Assembly (NCBI GenBank): GCA_046351415.1 | Contig: JAXLYO010000004.1 | Location: 372,001 to 436,000, forward strand | Direction: 5' to 3' | DNA: 64,000 nt | Origin: JABFRG01 sp046351415 | GTDB lineage: Bacteria; Myxococcota_A; Polyangia; Polyangiales; Polyangiaceae | Shown: one piece after another, positions 44,897 to 53,059 of the stretch | How the letters are laid out: each line of letters starts with the position of its first letter | Numbering within the stretch: the stretch's first letter is position 1 | Made by a program: the position numbers and the translations under genes | Notes under the pieces: generated by a model | Database searches by the model: none | What the model was told of the DNA's origin: nothing | Seen by the model: only the letters and a program-made list of their open reading frames with translations

Positions 44897-45961
44897 GTGA
44901 ACTCGCGACGTTTCGATTCCTCCCCACTCGAGTCTTCGGGAACGCTTGGGGCAGCGCATGGCCTCATTGGGCGAAGCCCATCGATGCAGCGCCTCCGAGA
45001 GCGCCTCGAGAAAGTGGCCCCTACAGACGCACCCGTTCTCATTCAGGGCGAGACCGGGACCGGCAAGGAAGTCGTTGCACGCGCGATCCACTCCATGTCG
45101 AGTCGCGCCGATCGCCCTTTCGTCATCGTCGACTGCGGAGGTCTTCCGCCGACCCTTTTGGAATCGGAGCTCTTCGGCCATACACGGGGCTCGTTCACGG
45201 GAGCCCACGAACAGAGAATGGGCGCCATCGAGACGGCCAACACGGGCACCGTATTTCTCGACGAAATCGGAGAGCTGCCTCTCGATTTGCAACCGAAGCT
45301 CCTTCGTGTCCTCGAGCAGCGGACCATTCGCCGCTTGGGCGATTCGATTCACCGCAGCGTCGACGTCCGCTTCGTTTCTGCAACCCATCGCGATTTGCGA
45401 GCCATGGTTGCGGCGGGCCAGTTTCGTGAAGACCTCTATTTCCGCGTCGCCGTTCTCACCGTTACCGTTCCACCGCTCCGTGAGCGTCGCGAAGACATCT
45501 CGCTCCTCGCAGCGCACTTTCGCGGACCGTCGAGTGCACCGCTCGACGAATCGACGCTCACGCACCTCTCCCAGAGGAGTTGGCGAGGCAACGTTCGCGA
45601 GCTTCGCAACGTGGTCGAGCGCGTCTCCGCGCTGGGAGCGGAAGCTGCGCACTCGATTCCGCCGCCCGCCCCTTCGGATGGTACTCCCATCCCGGGCTCG
45701 CCTCGCGTTCCCTCCTTTTCGGGCGCACTCGAAGTGGGGGGGGCGAAGTCGGAATTCCCAGAGTCCGGCTACGCGACGGATTTGCGAACGTTTCGCGAGA
45801 CGTGGATGGATCACGGGGAGCGGGCTTATCTCGTTCGATTGCTCGCCCGCTCGGCCTCGGACGTTACCGCAGCTGCGAAGGCCGCCGGTGTCGACAAGAC
45901 CTACATTTACCGCCTCCTTCGCAAGCATCGCAGTCACGATCGCCTCCTCTCGGGACGTTGA
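44897..45961 (+). CDS. Sigma-54-dependent transcriptional activator, no sensory domain
   Basis: The AAA+ domain has Walker A GETGTGKE, the loop GSFTGA in place of the usual GAFTGA, Walker B TVFLDEIGELP and the arginine-finger region FREDLYFRVAV. The C-terminus is a Fis-type helix-turn-helix (DVTAAAKAAGVDKTYIYRLL). No receiver, FHA or GAF domain precedes the AAA+ module, so it may be regulated by another protein or expressed conditionally. The GTG at 44897 is the first start codon not inside glyS; the N-terminus is uncertain. Predicted length is 354 residues. Confidence 0.82.
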   Translation: MNSRRFDSSPLESSGTLGAAHGLIGRSPSMQRLRERLEKVAPTDAPVLIQGETGTGKEVVARAIHSMSSRADRPFVIVDCGGLPPTLLESELFGHTRGSFTGAHEQRMGAIETANTGTVFLDEIGELPLDLQPKLLRVLEQRTIRRLGDSIHRSVDVRFVSATHRDLRAMVAAGQFREDLYFRVAVLTVTVPPLRERREDISLLAAHFRGPSSAPLDESTLTHLSQRSWRGNVRELRNVVERVSALGAEAAHSIPPPAPSDGTPIPGSPRVPSFSGALEVGGAKSEFPESGYATDLRTFRETWMDHGERAYLVRLLARSASDVTAAAKAAGVDKTYIYRLLRKHRSHDRLLSGR

Positions 45962-46019
45962 CGCGAACCTTCGAGAACGATTCGTCCCTTCGTCACCCAG
46001 GGGGGCGGCGAAGGTCGTA

Positions 46020-46048
46020 GGGCGTCCCGAACGATCTTTCGGACGCCC
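46020..46048 (+). terminator. Hairpin between the sigma-54 activator and the AraC-type gene
   Basis: GGGCGT and CCGAA on one side (46020-46031) pair with TTCGG and ACGCCC on the other (46038-46048) with one bulged base, about 11 base pairs and a six-base loop. No T-run follows, so it is a strong hairpin of terminator type that may also influence the downstream message. Confidence 0.5.
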
Positions 46049-46071
46049 CGTCTCTCACGTACCTTCCGAAG

Positions 46072-47034
46072 GTGCTCGCCGGTGGCAACCATCAAGCATT
46101 CGGTGGCGGAACTCTCCGTTACCATTTGACGTATGGAGAGGGGTTCCACGTCTACACGCTGACGCGGGATCAGCTCCTCTTCGACTCGCAGTACATCCAG
46201 CCCCGCTTGGGACCGCCATTCGAACGCACGCTCCTCTACGCACTCCTCGAAGGAACCGTCGTTTTGCGCGACCCCGAAGAGCGCCTCGACGGACCGTGCC
46301 TGTTGCGCATCACCCCCTCGCTCCTCGAAGGCGCGAATGGTCGCCGCCCGCGGTCCTTCTTCAACTATGGATCGCCGCTTCGACTCGTGGTCTTGTGGAC
46401 TTCGAACGCCCTCGTCGTTCCGCACGCGCGTCTCGACGCTGGCAGCGTGGAGGCGCGACATTTGGAATGGCCCCCTGGGCTTCTGGCCGCGTGCGAAGAC
46501 TACCATCAGCGTACCGAACGCGGGGAGGCCATTCAGTCGCTACGGGCAGCTGCCGAACGGCTCGTCGAGGTCTGCATCGAGGCTGGATGGTTGCGACTTT
46601 CGGCCCAAGGAGCGTTCGACAAGCGTTGGGGCTCGCTCGTCGAACGGACCTTCGAAGGGCTCCTCCGCGCATGGATTCACTCGCGCAATTTGCCGTCGCT
46701 CTCCGACGTCTCTGGCTTCGTTGGCCTCTCTCGCAGCAAGCTCGCGCGAGACATCGAAGTCTTCGCGAGTAGCATCGCCTTGCCGGGCGCGAGGTGGCGC
46801 AGCACGACCTTCGACCTTCGTATTCGTCAGGCGACGACCTTCTTGAGCGCGCCGCATGCTGCGATCGGTGACGTCGCCAAAATCGTGGGGTACGGGAGCG
46901 TCGAGGCGATGGCGCGCGCGTTCCGTGACGCGGGGCTGCCTCCGCCCATCGAGGTCCGCAGCGCGCTTCGAAAGCTCGTGCTCTCACTCACCGAGGAGGT
47001 CGGTATTCCCGCGGCCAGGTCACCTGGTCCATGA
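46072..47034 (+). CDS. AraC-family transcriptional regulator
   Basis: The 320-residue protein has an N-terminal ligand or regulatory domain of the cupin type without recognisable metal ligands (FGGGTLRYHLTYG), and two helix-turn-helix motifs in the C-terminal third (LSDVSGFVGLSRSKLARDIE and IGDVAKIVGYGSVEAMARAF), the second with the family's conserved Gly-Tyr. The effector is unknown. GTG start at 46072, placed after the hairpin. It may be transcribed on its own and lies 55 bases ahead of ruvB. Confidence 0.8.
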   Translation: MLAGGNHQAFGGGTLRYHLTYGEGFHVYTLTRDQLLFDSQYIQPRLGPPFERTLLYALLEGTVVLRDPEERLDGPCLLRITPSLLEGANGRRPRSFFNYGSPLRLVVLWTSNALVVPHARLDAGSVEARHLEWPPGLLAACEDYHQRTERGEAIQSLRAAAERLVEVCIEAGWLRLSAQGAFDKRWGSLVERTFEGLLRAWIHSRNLPSLSDVSGFVGLSRSKLARDIEVFASSIALPGARWRSTTFDLRIRQATTFLSAPHAAIGDVAKIVGYGSVEAMARAFRDAGLPPPIEVRSALRKLVLSLTEEVGIPAARSPGP

Positions 47035-47088
47035 TGCGCGAGTAGCCCGGCATGGACCAGAACCGCGCGCTGCGGTAAGAGTGTGCCG

Positions 47089-48216
47089 ATGGCCAAAGCT
47101 CCTTCGCGTTCCAAGCTTTCGTCGGGGAACGAGGCTTCCTCCGAGTCTACGCGTGGCACCGCCGAAGAGCGCATCTTCGACGGAGCCGAGGGGCTCGACG
47201 ACGCACGCTTCGATCGCACGCTTCGCCCGAAGACCTTCGATGACTACGTCGGTCAGCAGAAGCACAAGGAGAACCTCCGCGTCTTCGTCAAAGCCGCGAA
47301 GCAGCGCGGCGAGCCGCTCGACCACGTCCTCCTTTCGGGGCCGCCCGGGCTCGGAAAGACCACCCTCGCGCAGATCCTCGCGAACGAGATGGGCGTTGCG
47401 CTCCACATGACGAACGGGCCCGTGGTCGAACACAAAGGCGCGCTCGCGGGGCTCCTCACGAAGCTCGGCCCCGGCGACATTCTGTTCATCGATGAGATCC
47501 ATCGTCTCAATCCCATCGTCGAGGAGAGCCTCTATCCGGCACTCGAAGACTTCCGCATCGACGTCATGACGGGGGAGGGCGCCTTCGCCTCTGCCATCCA
47601 AATCGACGTGCAGCCCTTCACACTCGTGGGGGCGACGACGCGGACGGGCCTCCTGACTGCACCTTTGTTTTCGCGCTTCGGTCACGTCGTTCGTCTCGAC
47701 TTCTACCCGCCGGAGGAGCTGGCTCGCATCGTCCTGCGCAGCGCCTCGCTCCTTTCGCTCTCCGTCGACCCAGATGCCGCCGCTCACATTGCGAAACGCT
47801 CCCGCGGAACGCCGCGTGTCGCCAATCGACTCTTGCGGCGCGTCCGCGATTTCGCGCAAGTAGCGGGCAGCTCGCGCGTAACGGCCTCCATCGTGGTGGA
47901 CGCCTGCAGCCGCCTCGAAGTCGACGAAGTGGGCATGGACGAAATGGATCGTCGCCTTCTTCGCATCATCATCGAAGACTACGACGGTGGACCCGTCGGC
48001 GTCGAAACGCTGGCGGCCGCCATCGGCGAACCGCGCGATACCATCGAAGACGTCTACGAGCCTTATTTGTTGCAGCAAGGCTTCATCGGTCGCACACCGC
48101 GAGGCCGCGTCGCGACGCGAAAGGCCTACGCTCACCTCGGGCACAAACACATCCCCAAAGTCGTCGCCATGGCCGAGCCGTCCAAAACACCGTCTCTGTT
48201 TGGCGACGAAGAGTAG
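47089..48216 (+). CDS. ruvB: Holliday junction branch-migration helicase RuvB
   Basis: The 375-residue AAA+ protein has Walker A GPPGLGKTT (84-92), Walker B with DEIHR, and the sensor block GATTRTGLL, and a winged-helix C-terminal domain. It moves Holliday junctions together with RuvA. The first 45 residues are a Ser/Arg-rich extension beyond the E. coli protein. ruvA and ruvC are not in the window. ATG at 47089 follows GTAAGAG. Confidence 0.94.
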   Translation: MAKAPSRSKLSSGNEASSESTRGTAEERIFDGAEGLDDARFDRTLRPKTFDDYVGQQKHKENLRVFVKAAKQRGEPLDHVLLSGPPGLGKTTLAQILANEMGVALHMTNGPVVEHKGALAGLLTKLGPGDILFIDEIHRLNPIVEESLYPALEDFRIDVMTGEGAFASAIQIDVQPFTLVGATTRTGLLTAPLFSRFGHVVRLDFYPPEELARIVLRSASLLSLSVDPDAAAHIAKRSRGTPRVANRLLRRVRDFAQVAGSSRVTASIVVDACSRLEVDEVGMDEMDRRLLRIIIEDYDGGPVGVETLAAAIGEPRDTIEDVYEPYLLQQGFIGRTPRGRVATRKAYAHLGHKHIPKVVAMAEPSKTPSLFGDEE

Positions 48217-48222
48217 GACGGC

Positions 48223-49497
48223 ATGATGGCACCGCAGAGCTCCCTTACGCCCGCCTCGGGCAAACTAGGTCTCCTCGTATGTGGAGGCCCCGCTCCCGGC
48301 ATCAATAGCGTGCTCGGAGCCGCCACGATTCGTGCGCGGCTCGCCGGCGTGGAGGTCATCGGCATCCACGATGGCTTCAAACACATCATGGAGGGCGACA
48401 TCTCGAGGGTGACGTCTCTCGAGATTCACTCGACGAGCCGTATCCATTTTCACGGAGGTTCGTACATCGGCATCTCTCGCGGCGGGCCATGTGACGACCC
48501 GAAGCATATGCAAAATACACTGAAGTCGCTCGAGCGACTCGGTGTCAACATGCTGATCACCATCGGTGGCGACGGTACGGCTTACGTGGCCAACCAGCTG
48601 TCGCTCGCGGGGAAAGGCGCCGTGCGCGTCGTCCACGTGCCAAAAACCATCGACAACGACATCGACCTCCCGCTCGACATGCCGACGTTCGGCTTTCAAA
48701 CGGCACGCCACGTCGGCGTCGAGCTCGTCGAAAACCTGATGGTCGACGCACGCACGACGAGCCGGTGGTACTTCGTCGTGACACAGGGAAGAAAGGCCGG
48801 GCACCTTGCACTGGCGATCGGAAAGGCTGCAGGCGCGACCCTCTCGCTCATCCCCGAGGAGTTCCCTCGCGGCGCCCCCATGCGGCTCTTGGTCGACACA
48901 CTCGTCGGGGCCATGATCAAACGTCTCGCCGGCGGTGGCAAAGGGCACGGCGTCGCGATGCTCGCCGAGGGCCTGGCCGGTGTCGTACGCCCCGAAGACC
49001 TCGCGCGGTACACGATGGTCCCTCACGACGCGAGTGGCGCGATCTCGTTTGCCAGCATCCACATGGGCGACGTACTCCAGCGAGCCGTGACGGAGCGTCT
49101 CGCCGAGCTCGGCATGAAGGTCTCCGCCCACGCGAAGGAAATCGGCTACGAGCTCCGGTGCGCAGCGCCCATTCCTTACGACATGGAATACACGCGCGAC
49201 CTCGGATATTCGGCAGCGCGACACATCTTGGGGGGCGGCGATCGCGTCGTCGTCAGCATGCAGAACGGGCGCTTCGTTCCCATCCCATTCGAAGATCTCA
49301 TCGACGCGGAGACCGGCAAGACGCGTATCCGCATGGTCGACCTCGAGTCGGACCGCTACAAGATTGCCCGAACGTACATGGTTCGGCTTGGCCGAAGTGA
49401 CTTCGCTTCGGACGCCGAAGTCGCCAAACTGAGTGCAGTCTGCGGATTGACGCCTGAAGCGTTTCGTTCCGCCTTCGAACACGTCGTCCTCGGATAG
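48223..49497 (+). CDS. pfkA: 6-phosphofructokinase family protein
   Basis: The 424-residue protein has GGPAPGIN at 21-28, GGDGT at 115-119 and PKTIDND at 140-146. In this family a Gly after GGD favours ATP, while a Lys in P-K-TIDND is typical of the PPi-dependent group; the mixture is found in some ATP-dependent branches (plant and trypanosome types). ATP use is likely but PPi cannot be excluded. It phosphorylates fructose 6-phosphate. It starts 6 bases after the ruvB stop and so is probably co-transcribed with it. Confidence 0.88.
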   Translation: MMAPQSSLTPASGKLGLLVCGGPAPGINSVLGAATIRARLAGVEVIGIHDGFKHIMEGDISRVTSLEIHSTSRIHFHGGSYIGISRGGPCDDPKHMQNTLKSLERLGVNMLITIGGDGTAYVANQLSLAGKGAVRVVHVPKTIDNDIDLPLDMPTFGFQTARHVGVELVENLMVDARTTSRWYFVVTQGRKAGHLALAIGKAAGATLSLIPEEFPRGAPMRLLVDTLVGAMIKRLAGGGKGHGVAMLAEGLAGVVRPEDLARYTMVPHDASGAISFASIHMGDVLQRAVTERLAELGMKVSAHAKEIGYELRCAAPIPYDMEYTRDLGYSAARHILGGGDRVVVSMQNGRFVPIPFEDLIDAETGKTRIRMVDLESDRYKIARTYMVRLGRSDFASDAEVAKLSAVCGLTPEAFRSAFEHVVLG

Positions 49498-49616
49498 CCG
49501 AGCTAGCCTAGCTAGACTCGACAGAAGCTGTCCCGAGCGGACCGTCCCGCCTCCTCACGTCGGGTGCGAGTCGCGTCATCGGTGGCGGAGGCAACCGCGA
49601 GCGCAAGCGAGGGTCA

Positions 49617-51764
49617 TTGCTGTCTGCACGTTCTCGCGATACGCTTTCCGGCGTGGGGAACGGGCCGATCCTGGTTGTCGACGACGATGCCGTGAGTCGC
49701 CACGTGCTGTGTCAGGCGCTCTCGGCCCTTGGCGTGCCCGTGATCGCGGCCGATACCGGAGCGCATGCGCTCGCCGAAATGCGCAAAGAGTGCCCCTCGC
49801 TCATTCTGCTCGACGTCGTCATGCCAGACATCGATGGTTACGAGCTGCTCGCGACGATTCGCGGCGACGCCGTCTTGAGCGAGGTGCCCGTGATCGTGCT
49901 TACGGCGGTCGACGCCGAAGACGAGATTGCTCGCGCCTTCGAGGCGGGCGCCGACGACTTCGTGCGGAAGCCGTTTCGACCGGTCGAGTTGCTTGCACGT
50001 GTTCGCGGTCAGCAACGTCTCCGGGGGTCCATCGATCAGCTCGCCAAGCGTGAACGCGACACGCAACTCGTGCTCGAGCTCACGCAGACCCTGTCGTCGA
50101 ATCTCGACTTTCGAGGCATTCTGTTCACGGTCGTTCAGCGCATCGCCGAGGTCGTGCTCGTCGACCGCGTCTCGATCGTCCTCGTTCGCGAAGAAGGCGA
50201 CGTCGGGTACGTCGTCGCAGCGTCCGACGACGAGCAGCTTCGCGATCTTCCCATCGACCTTTCCGGCTATCCCGAGATCCGCCGCGCCGTGGAAACGGGC
50301 GAGCCGGTCATCATCCGTGACGCGACCGACGCGCGCCAACCCTCCGAACGCCCGCTCCAGGTCGGTTCGTACTCAGCGACGATGCGATCACCGGCGGTGA
50401 GTGCGCCGCCTGCTCTGTCCTCGCCCCCGTCGTCGAAGGCCGGAGACCCGGCCAGCGAACCGATCCCGTTCCGCTCCGCGGCGATTTTGCCCATCGTCTA
50501 CGAGGGTCGGGCCACGGGCGTTCTTTTCCTTCGTTCTCACGCCGTCGATTCGTTCGGTCATCGAGAGACGGCTCTCTGCCGCATCGTCGCATCGGCCATG
50601 GCGATCGCTCTTCGCAACGCGCGTGTCTTGCAGTCGCTGCGCGAGCAAACGCAGCAGGTCACCGTGGCGCGATTCGAGGCAGAGCGAAAGCTCCGCTCGC
50701 TGCAGAGGTACGCCGACTTCTTCGAGAGCTCCGCGGACGGCATCATCGTGCTCGATCTCGATGGTCACGTGCTCTTCAGCAACCCCAAGGCCCACGAGAT
50801 ATCCGGCCATGACGGCAAGGCGCTCCAAGGCCTCGGCTTCCACCGCTTGTTCTCCATCTCGGCGGAGGACGTCACGCAGCTCTTCGAAGGGTTTTCGCGC
50901 GGCGAATTCCCCGAAGGCGCTGACTTCGGTCTCACGCGCCCGAGCGGAGAGACGCGCATCGTCAACACGAGCTTCACATCGGTGCTCCGAGAAGAGGGGG
51001 CCATCCTCTGCTCGTTCCGTGACGTGACCCAAGAGCGCGCGATGGAAGCCGAGCTCATCAAGACGAAGGACTCGCTCCAGCGCGTCATCGACTCTTCGTT
51101 CGACGCCATCGTGAGCGCCGACATGAGCGGAACGGTAACCATCTTCAGCCGCGCCGCGGAGCGCATCTTCGGCCGGCCAGCTTCTTCCGTGGTCGGAACG
51201 AGCGTCCGTCTGCTCTACCCCCCGGGCCAAGCCGAACACATCATGCGGCAGATTCGCAGCGGGGGCGGGCGCATCGAAGAACTCCAGTCCGAAGTACTCG
51301 ATGCGAATGGCCGCACCGTACCCGTCTCCTTCTCCGGGGCTCTCGTTCACGACGGTGGTCGCGTCATCGGTTCGGTTGGTATCTTCACCGACCTCCGTGA
51401 AAAGAAGCGCATGGAGCAGCAACTGCAACAAGCGCAAGAGCAGATCATCGCGCAGGAGCGTCAAGCAATCATCGCGGAGCTCGCAGGCACCGCCGCGCAC
51501 GAGCTCAATCAACCGCTCCAGGTCGTGCTCGCCTACGCCCAGCTCATGCAGCGCAAGCTGAGCGGCGAGTCGCCGGTTCGCGAGGCCGTCGACGTGGTCG
51601 CCACCGAGGTCCAGCGCATGGCCGACATCGTGCGCAAGATCGGACGCATCACGAAGTACGAAACCAAGGACTACATGGGGACGCAGCGCATCCTCGATCT
51701 CGATCGCGCGAGCCCCGAAAGCGACGCGAAGGTGCCTTCCTCCAAACAGTTGGGGCGCCCATGA
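49617..51764 (+). CDS. REC-GAF-PAS-PAS-HisKA signalling protein lacking an ATPase domain
   Basis: The 715-residue protein has a receiver domain with phospho-acceptor Asp66 (LLDVVMPDIDG) and the RKPF lysine, a GAF domain (about 150-330) with a Pro/Ser-rich insertion, two PAS domains (about 350-470 and 480-590), and a dimerisation/phosphoacceptor helix with His628 in AAHELNQPLQVV. Only 87 residues follow this His, so the usual HATPase domain is missing. The next gene encodes a complete kinase and overlaps by four bases. This one may be a phosphorylation substrate or a modulator of it. TTG start at 49617 after GAGGG; a GTG at 49653 is the alternative. Confidence 0.85.
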   Translation: MLSARSRDTLSGVGNGPILVVDDDAVSRHVLCQALSALGVPVIAADTGAHALAEMRKECPSLILLDVVMPDIDGYELLATIRGDAVLSEVPVIVLTAVDAEDEIARAFEAGADDFVRKPFRPVELLARVRGQQRLRGSIDQLAKRERDTQLVLELTQTLSSNLDFRGILFTVVQRIAEVVLVDRVSIVLVREEGDVGYVVAASDDEQLRDLPIDLSGYPEIRRAVETGEPVIIRDATDARQPSERPLQVGSYSATMRSPAVSAPPALSSPPSSKAGDPASEPIPFRSAAILPIVYEGRATGVLFLRSHAVDSFGHRETALCRIVASAMAIALRNARVLQSLREQTQQVTVARFEAERKLRSLQRYADFFESSADGIIVLDLDGHVLFSNPKAHEISGHDGKALQGLGFHRLFSISAEDVTQLFEGFSRGEFPEGADFGLTRPSGETRIVNTSFTSVLREEGAILCSFRDVTQERAMEAELIKTKDSLQRVIDSSFDAIVSADMSGTVTIFSRAAERIFGRPASSVVGTSVRLLYPPGQAEHIMRQIRSGGGRIEELQSEVLDANGRTVPVSFSGALVHDGGRVIGSVGIFTDLREKKRMEQQLQQAQEQIIAQERQAIIAELAGTAAHELNQPLQVVLAYAQLMQRKLSGESPVREAVDVVATEVQRMADIVRKIGRITKYETKDYMGTQRILDLDRASPESDAKVPSSKQLGRP

Positions 51765-52984
51765 CGGTCTTGAAACGGCGCGCGTCGGCACCGGCCATGG
51801 TTGCCGTCGGCATGTTGCTCGGCGACAGCGGTGTTCGCTTCACGAACAACATTCCGGTCTCGTGGCTCGATGCGCTGTTCATGCTGGGGTGCGAACTTCC
51901 CACGGAAGAAGGGCAGGAACGCGTCGTCTCCGGCTTCACCCGCGGGCTCTCGGGCATCCTCACCGACGTCTCCGTGGCCGTTCGGTTCGTGGACGACGAA
52001 GAAATCCCCTCCGTCTACTACTCGGGGCAATCCATGGTTCCCGACCCGGGCAGCGGTCGCCTGTTCCCGAAACTGCAGGTCGAACTCGCCTTCGAGACGA
52101 GCGTGCCCGACGTAACGATGCATCTTGCAACAGACTCGCCCGAGCGACTCAAAGAGGGCGGTCCCCAGTGGCAGCTAGCTTCCCGAGCCGCGCTGCTTCT
52201 CGGCAGGCTCATTGCGAGCACGATCGCGAAGCGCAATGGCAGGCGTGAAGCGCTCGCTCTCAAGGCGGTCACGCGCGAACTCGCGCAAGCGGAGAAGCTC
52301 GCTTCGTTCGGGCAGCTCACGGCAGGCATCGTCCACGAACTCGGAAGCCCGCTCTCTGCCATCGTGGCGTACGTCGACTTGCTCGAACGGCGCATCGAGG
52401 AGGCAGGCTGGGGCGACGATGACAAAGAGAAGCTCCTTCGCATTCGCGATTCTGCGGGTCGTCTGTTGCGTTTCTCTCGCGACCTCTTGAGCTTCGCGCG
52501 TCCCTCGGATGAACCGATGGTGCCGGTTTGCATCGAGGATTTGGTGAGTCGTGCCGTCGCTCTCACGAGCCACGAAGTCGAGACGGCTCGTGCGACCTTG
52601 CACGTCGACGTGACACCCGCGCTTTCGCACGTACGCGGTCGCGCCGACCAGCTCCTGCAAGTCCTCCTCAACCTCGTGACGAACGCATGCCACGCGGTTC
52701 GCGATGGCGGCGACGGGGGCGAGATCCGCATCGTGGCGGAGCCGGCACCCGAGGACCCGGGGTATGTTCAAATCGTCGTCGAAGACAGCGGACACGGCAT
52801 TTCCGATCACGACCTGCCTCGCGTATTCGATGCATTCTACACGACCAAGTCACGCGAGTCAGGGACCGGTCTCGGCCTTTCCGTCGTCAAGGGCATCATC
52901 CTCGAGCACGATGGACGCATCGAGGCGCAGCGCGGCAACCGGGGAGCACGCTTCGTCGTCGCCTTGCCGGTGGCGCGCGAGTAA
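51761..52984 (+). CDS. Sensor histidine kinase (soluble, HisKA-HATPase)
   Basis: The 407-residue protein has an N-terminal region of about 170 residues without a transmembrane segment and with GAF-like character, then HisKA with His192 (GIVHELGSPLSA), and an HATPase domain with the N-box (NLVTNACHAV), DSGHGISDHDL and GTGLGLSVVKGI. It is a complete cytoplasmic kinase. The start overlaps the preceding gene's stop (ATGA at 51761-51764). The pair is probably a two-protein signalling unit in which this protein could phosphorylate the HisKA or receiver domain of the first. Confidence 0.9.
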   Translation: MTVLKRRASAPAMVAVGMLLGDSGVRFTNNIPVSWLDALFMLGCELPTEEGQERVVSGFTRGLSGILTDVSVAVRFVDDEEIPSVYYSGQSMVPDPGSGRLFPKLQVELAFETSVPDVTMHLATDSPERLKEGGPQWQLASRAALLLGRLIASTIAKRNGRREALALKAVTRELAQAEKLASFGQLTAGIVHELGSPLSAIVAYVDLLERRIEEAGWGDDDKEKLLRIRDSAGRLLRFSRDLLSFARPSDEPMVPVCIEDLVSRAVALTSHEVETARATLHVDVTPALSHVRGRADQLLQVLLNLVTNACHAVRDGGDGGEIRIVAEPAPEDPGYVQIVVEDSGHGISDHDLPRVFDAFYTTKSRESGTGLGLSVVKGIILEHDGRIEAQRGNRGARFVVALPVARE

Positions 52985-53059
52985 CGAGCCGTTCTGCGCG
53001 AGGGGCTGTCCCTATCCCTGGATGATTTCGGCACAGCCCACAGGCTACCGACGGTCGGA

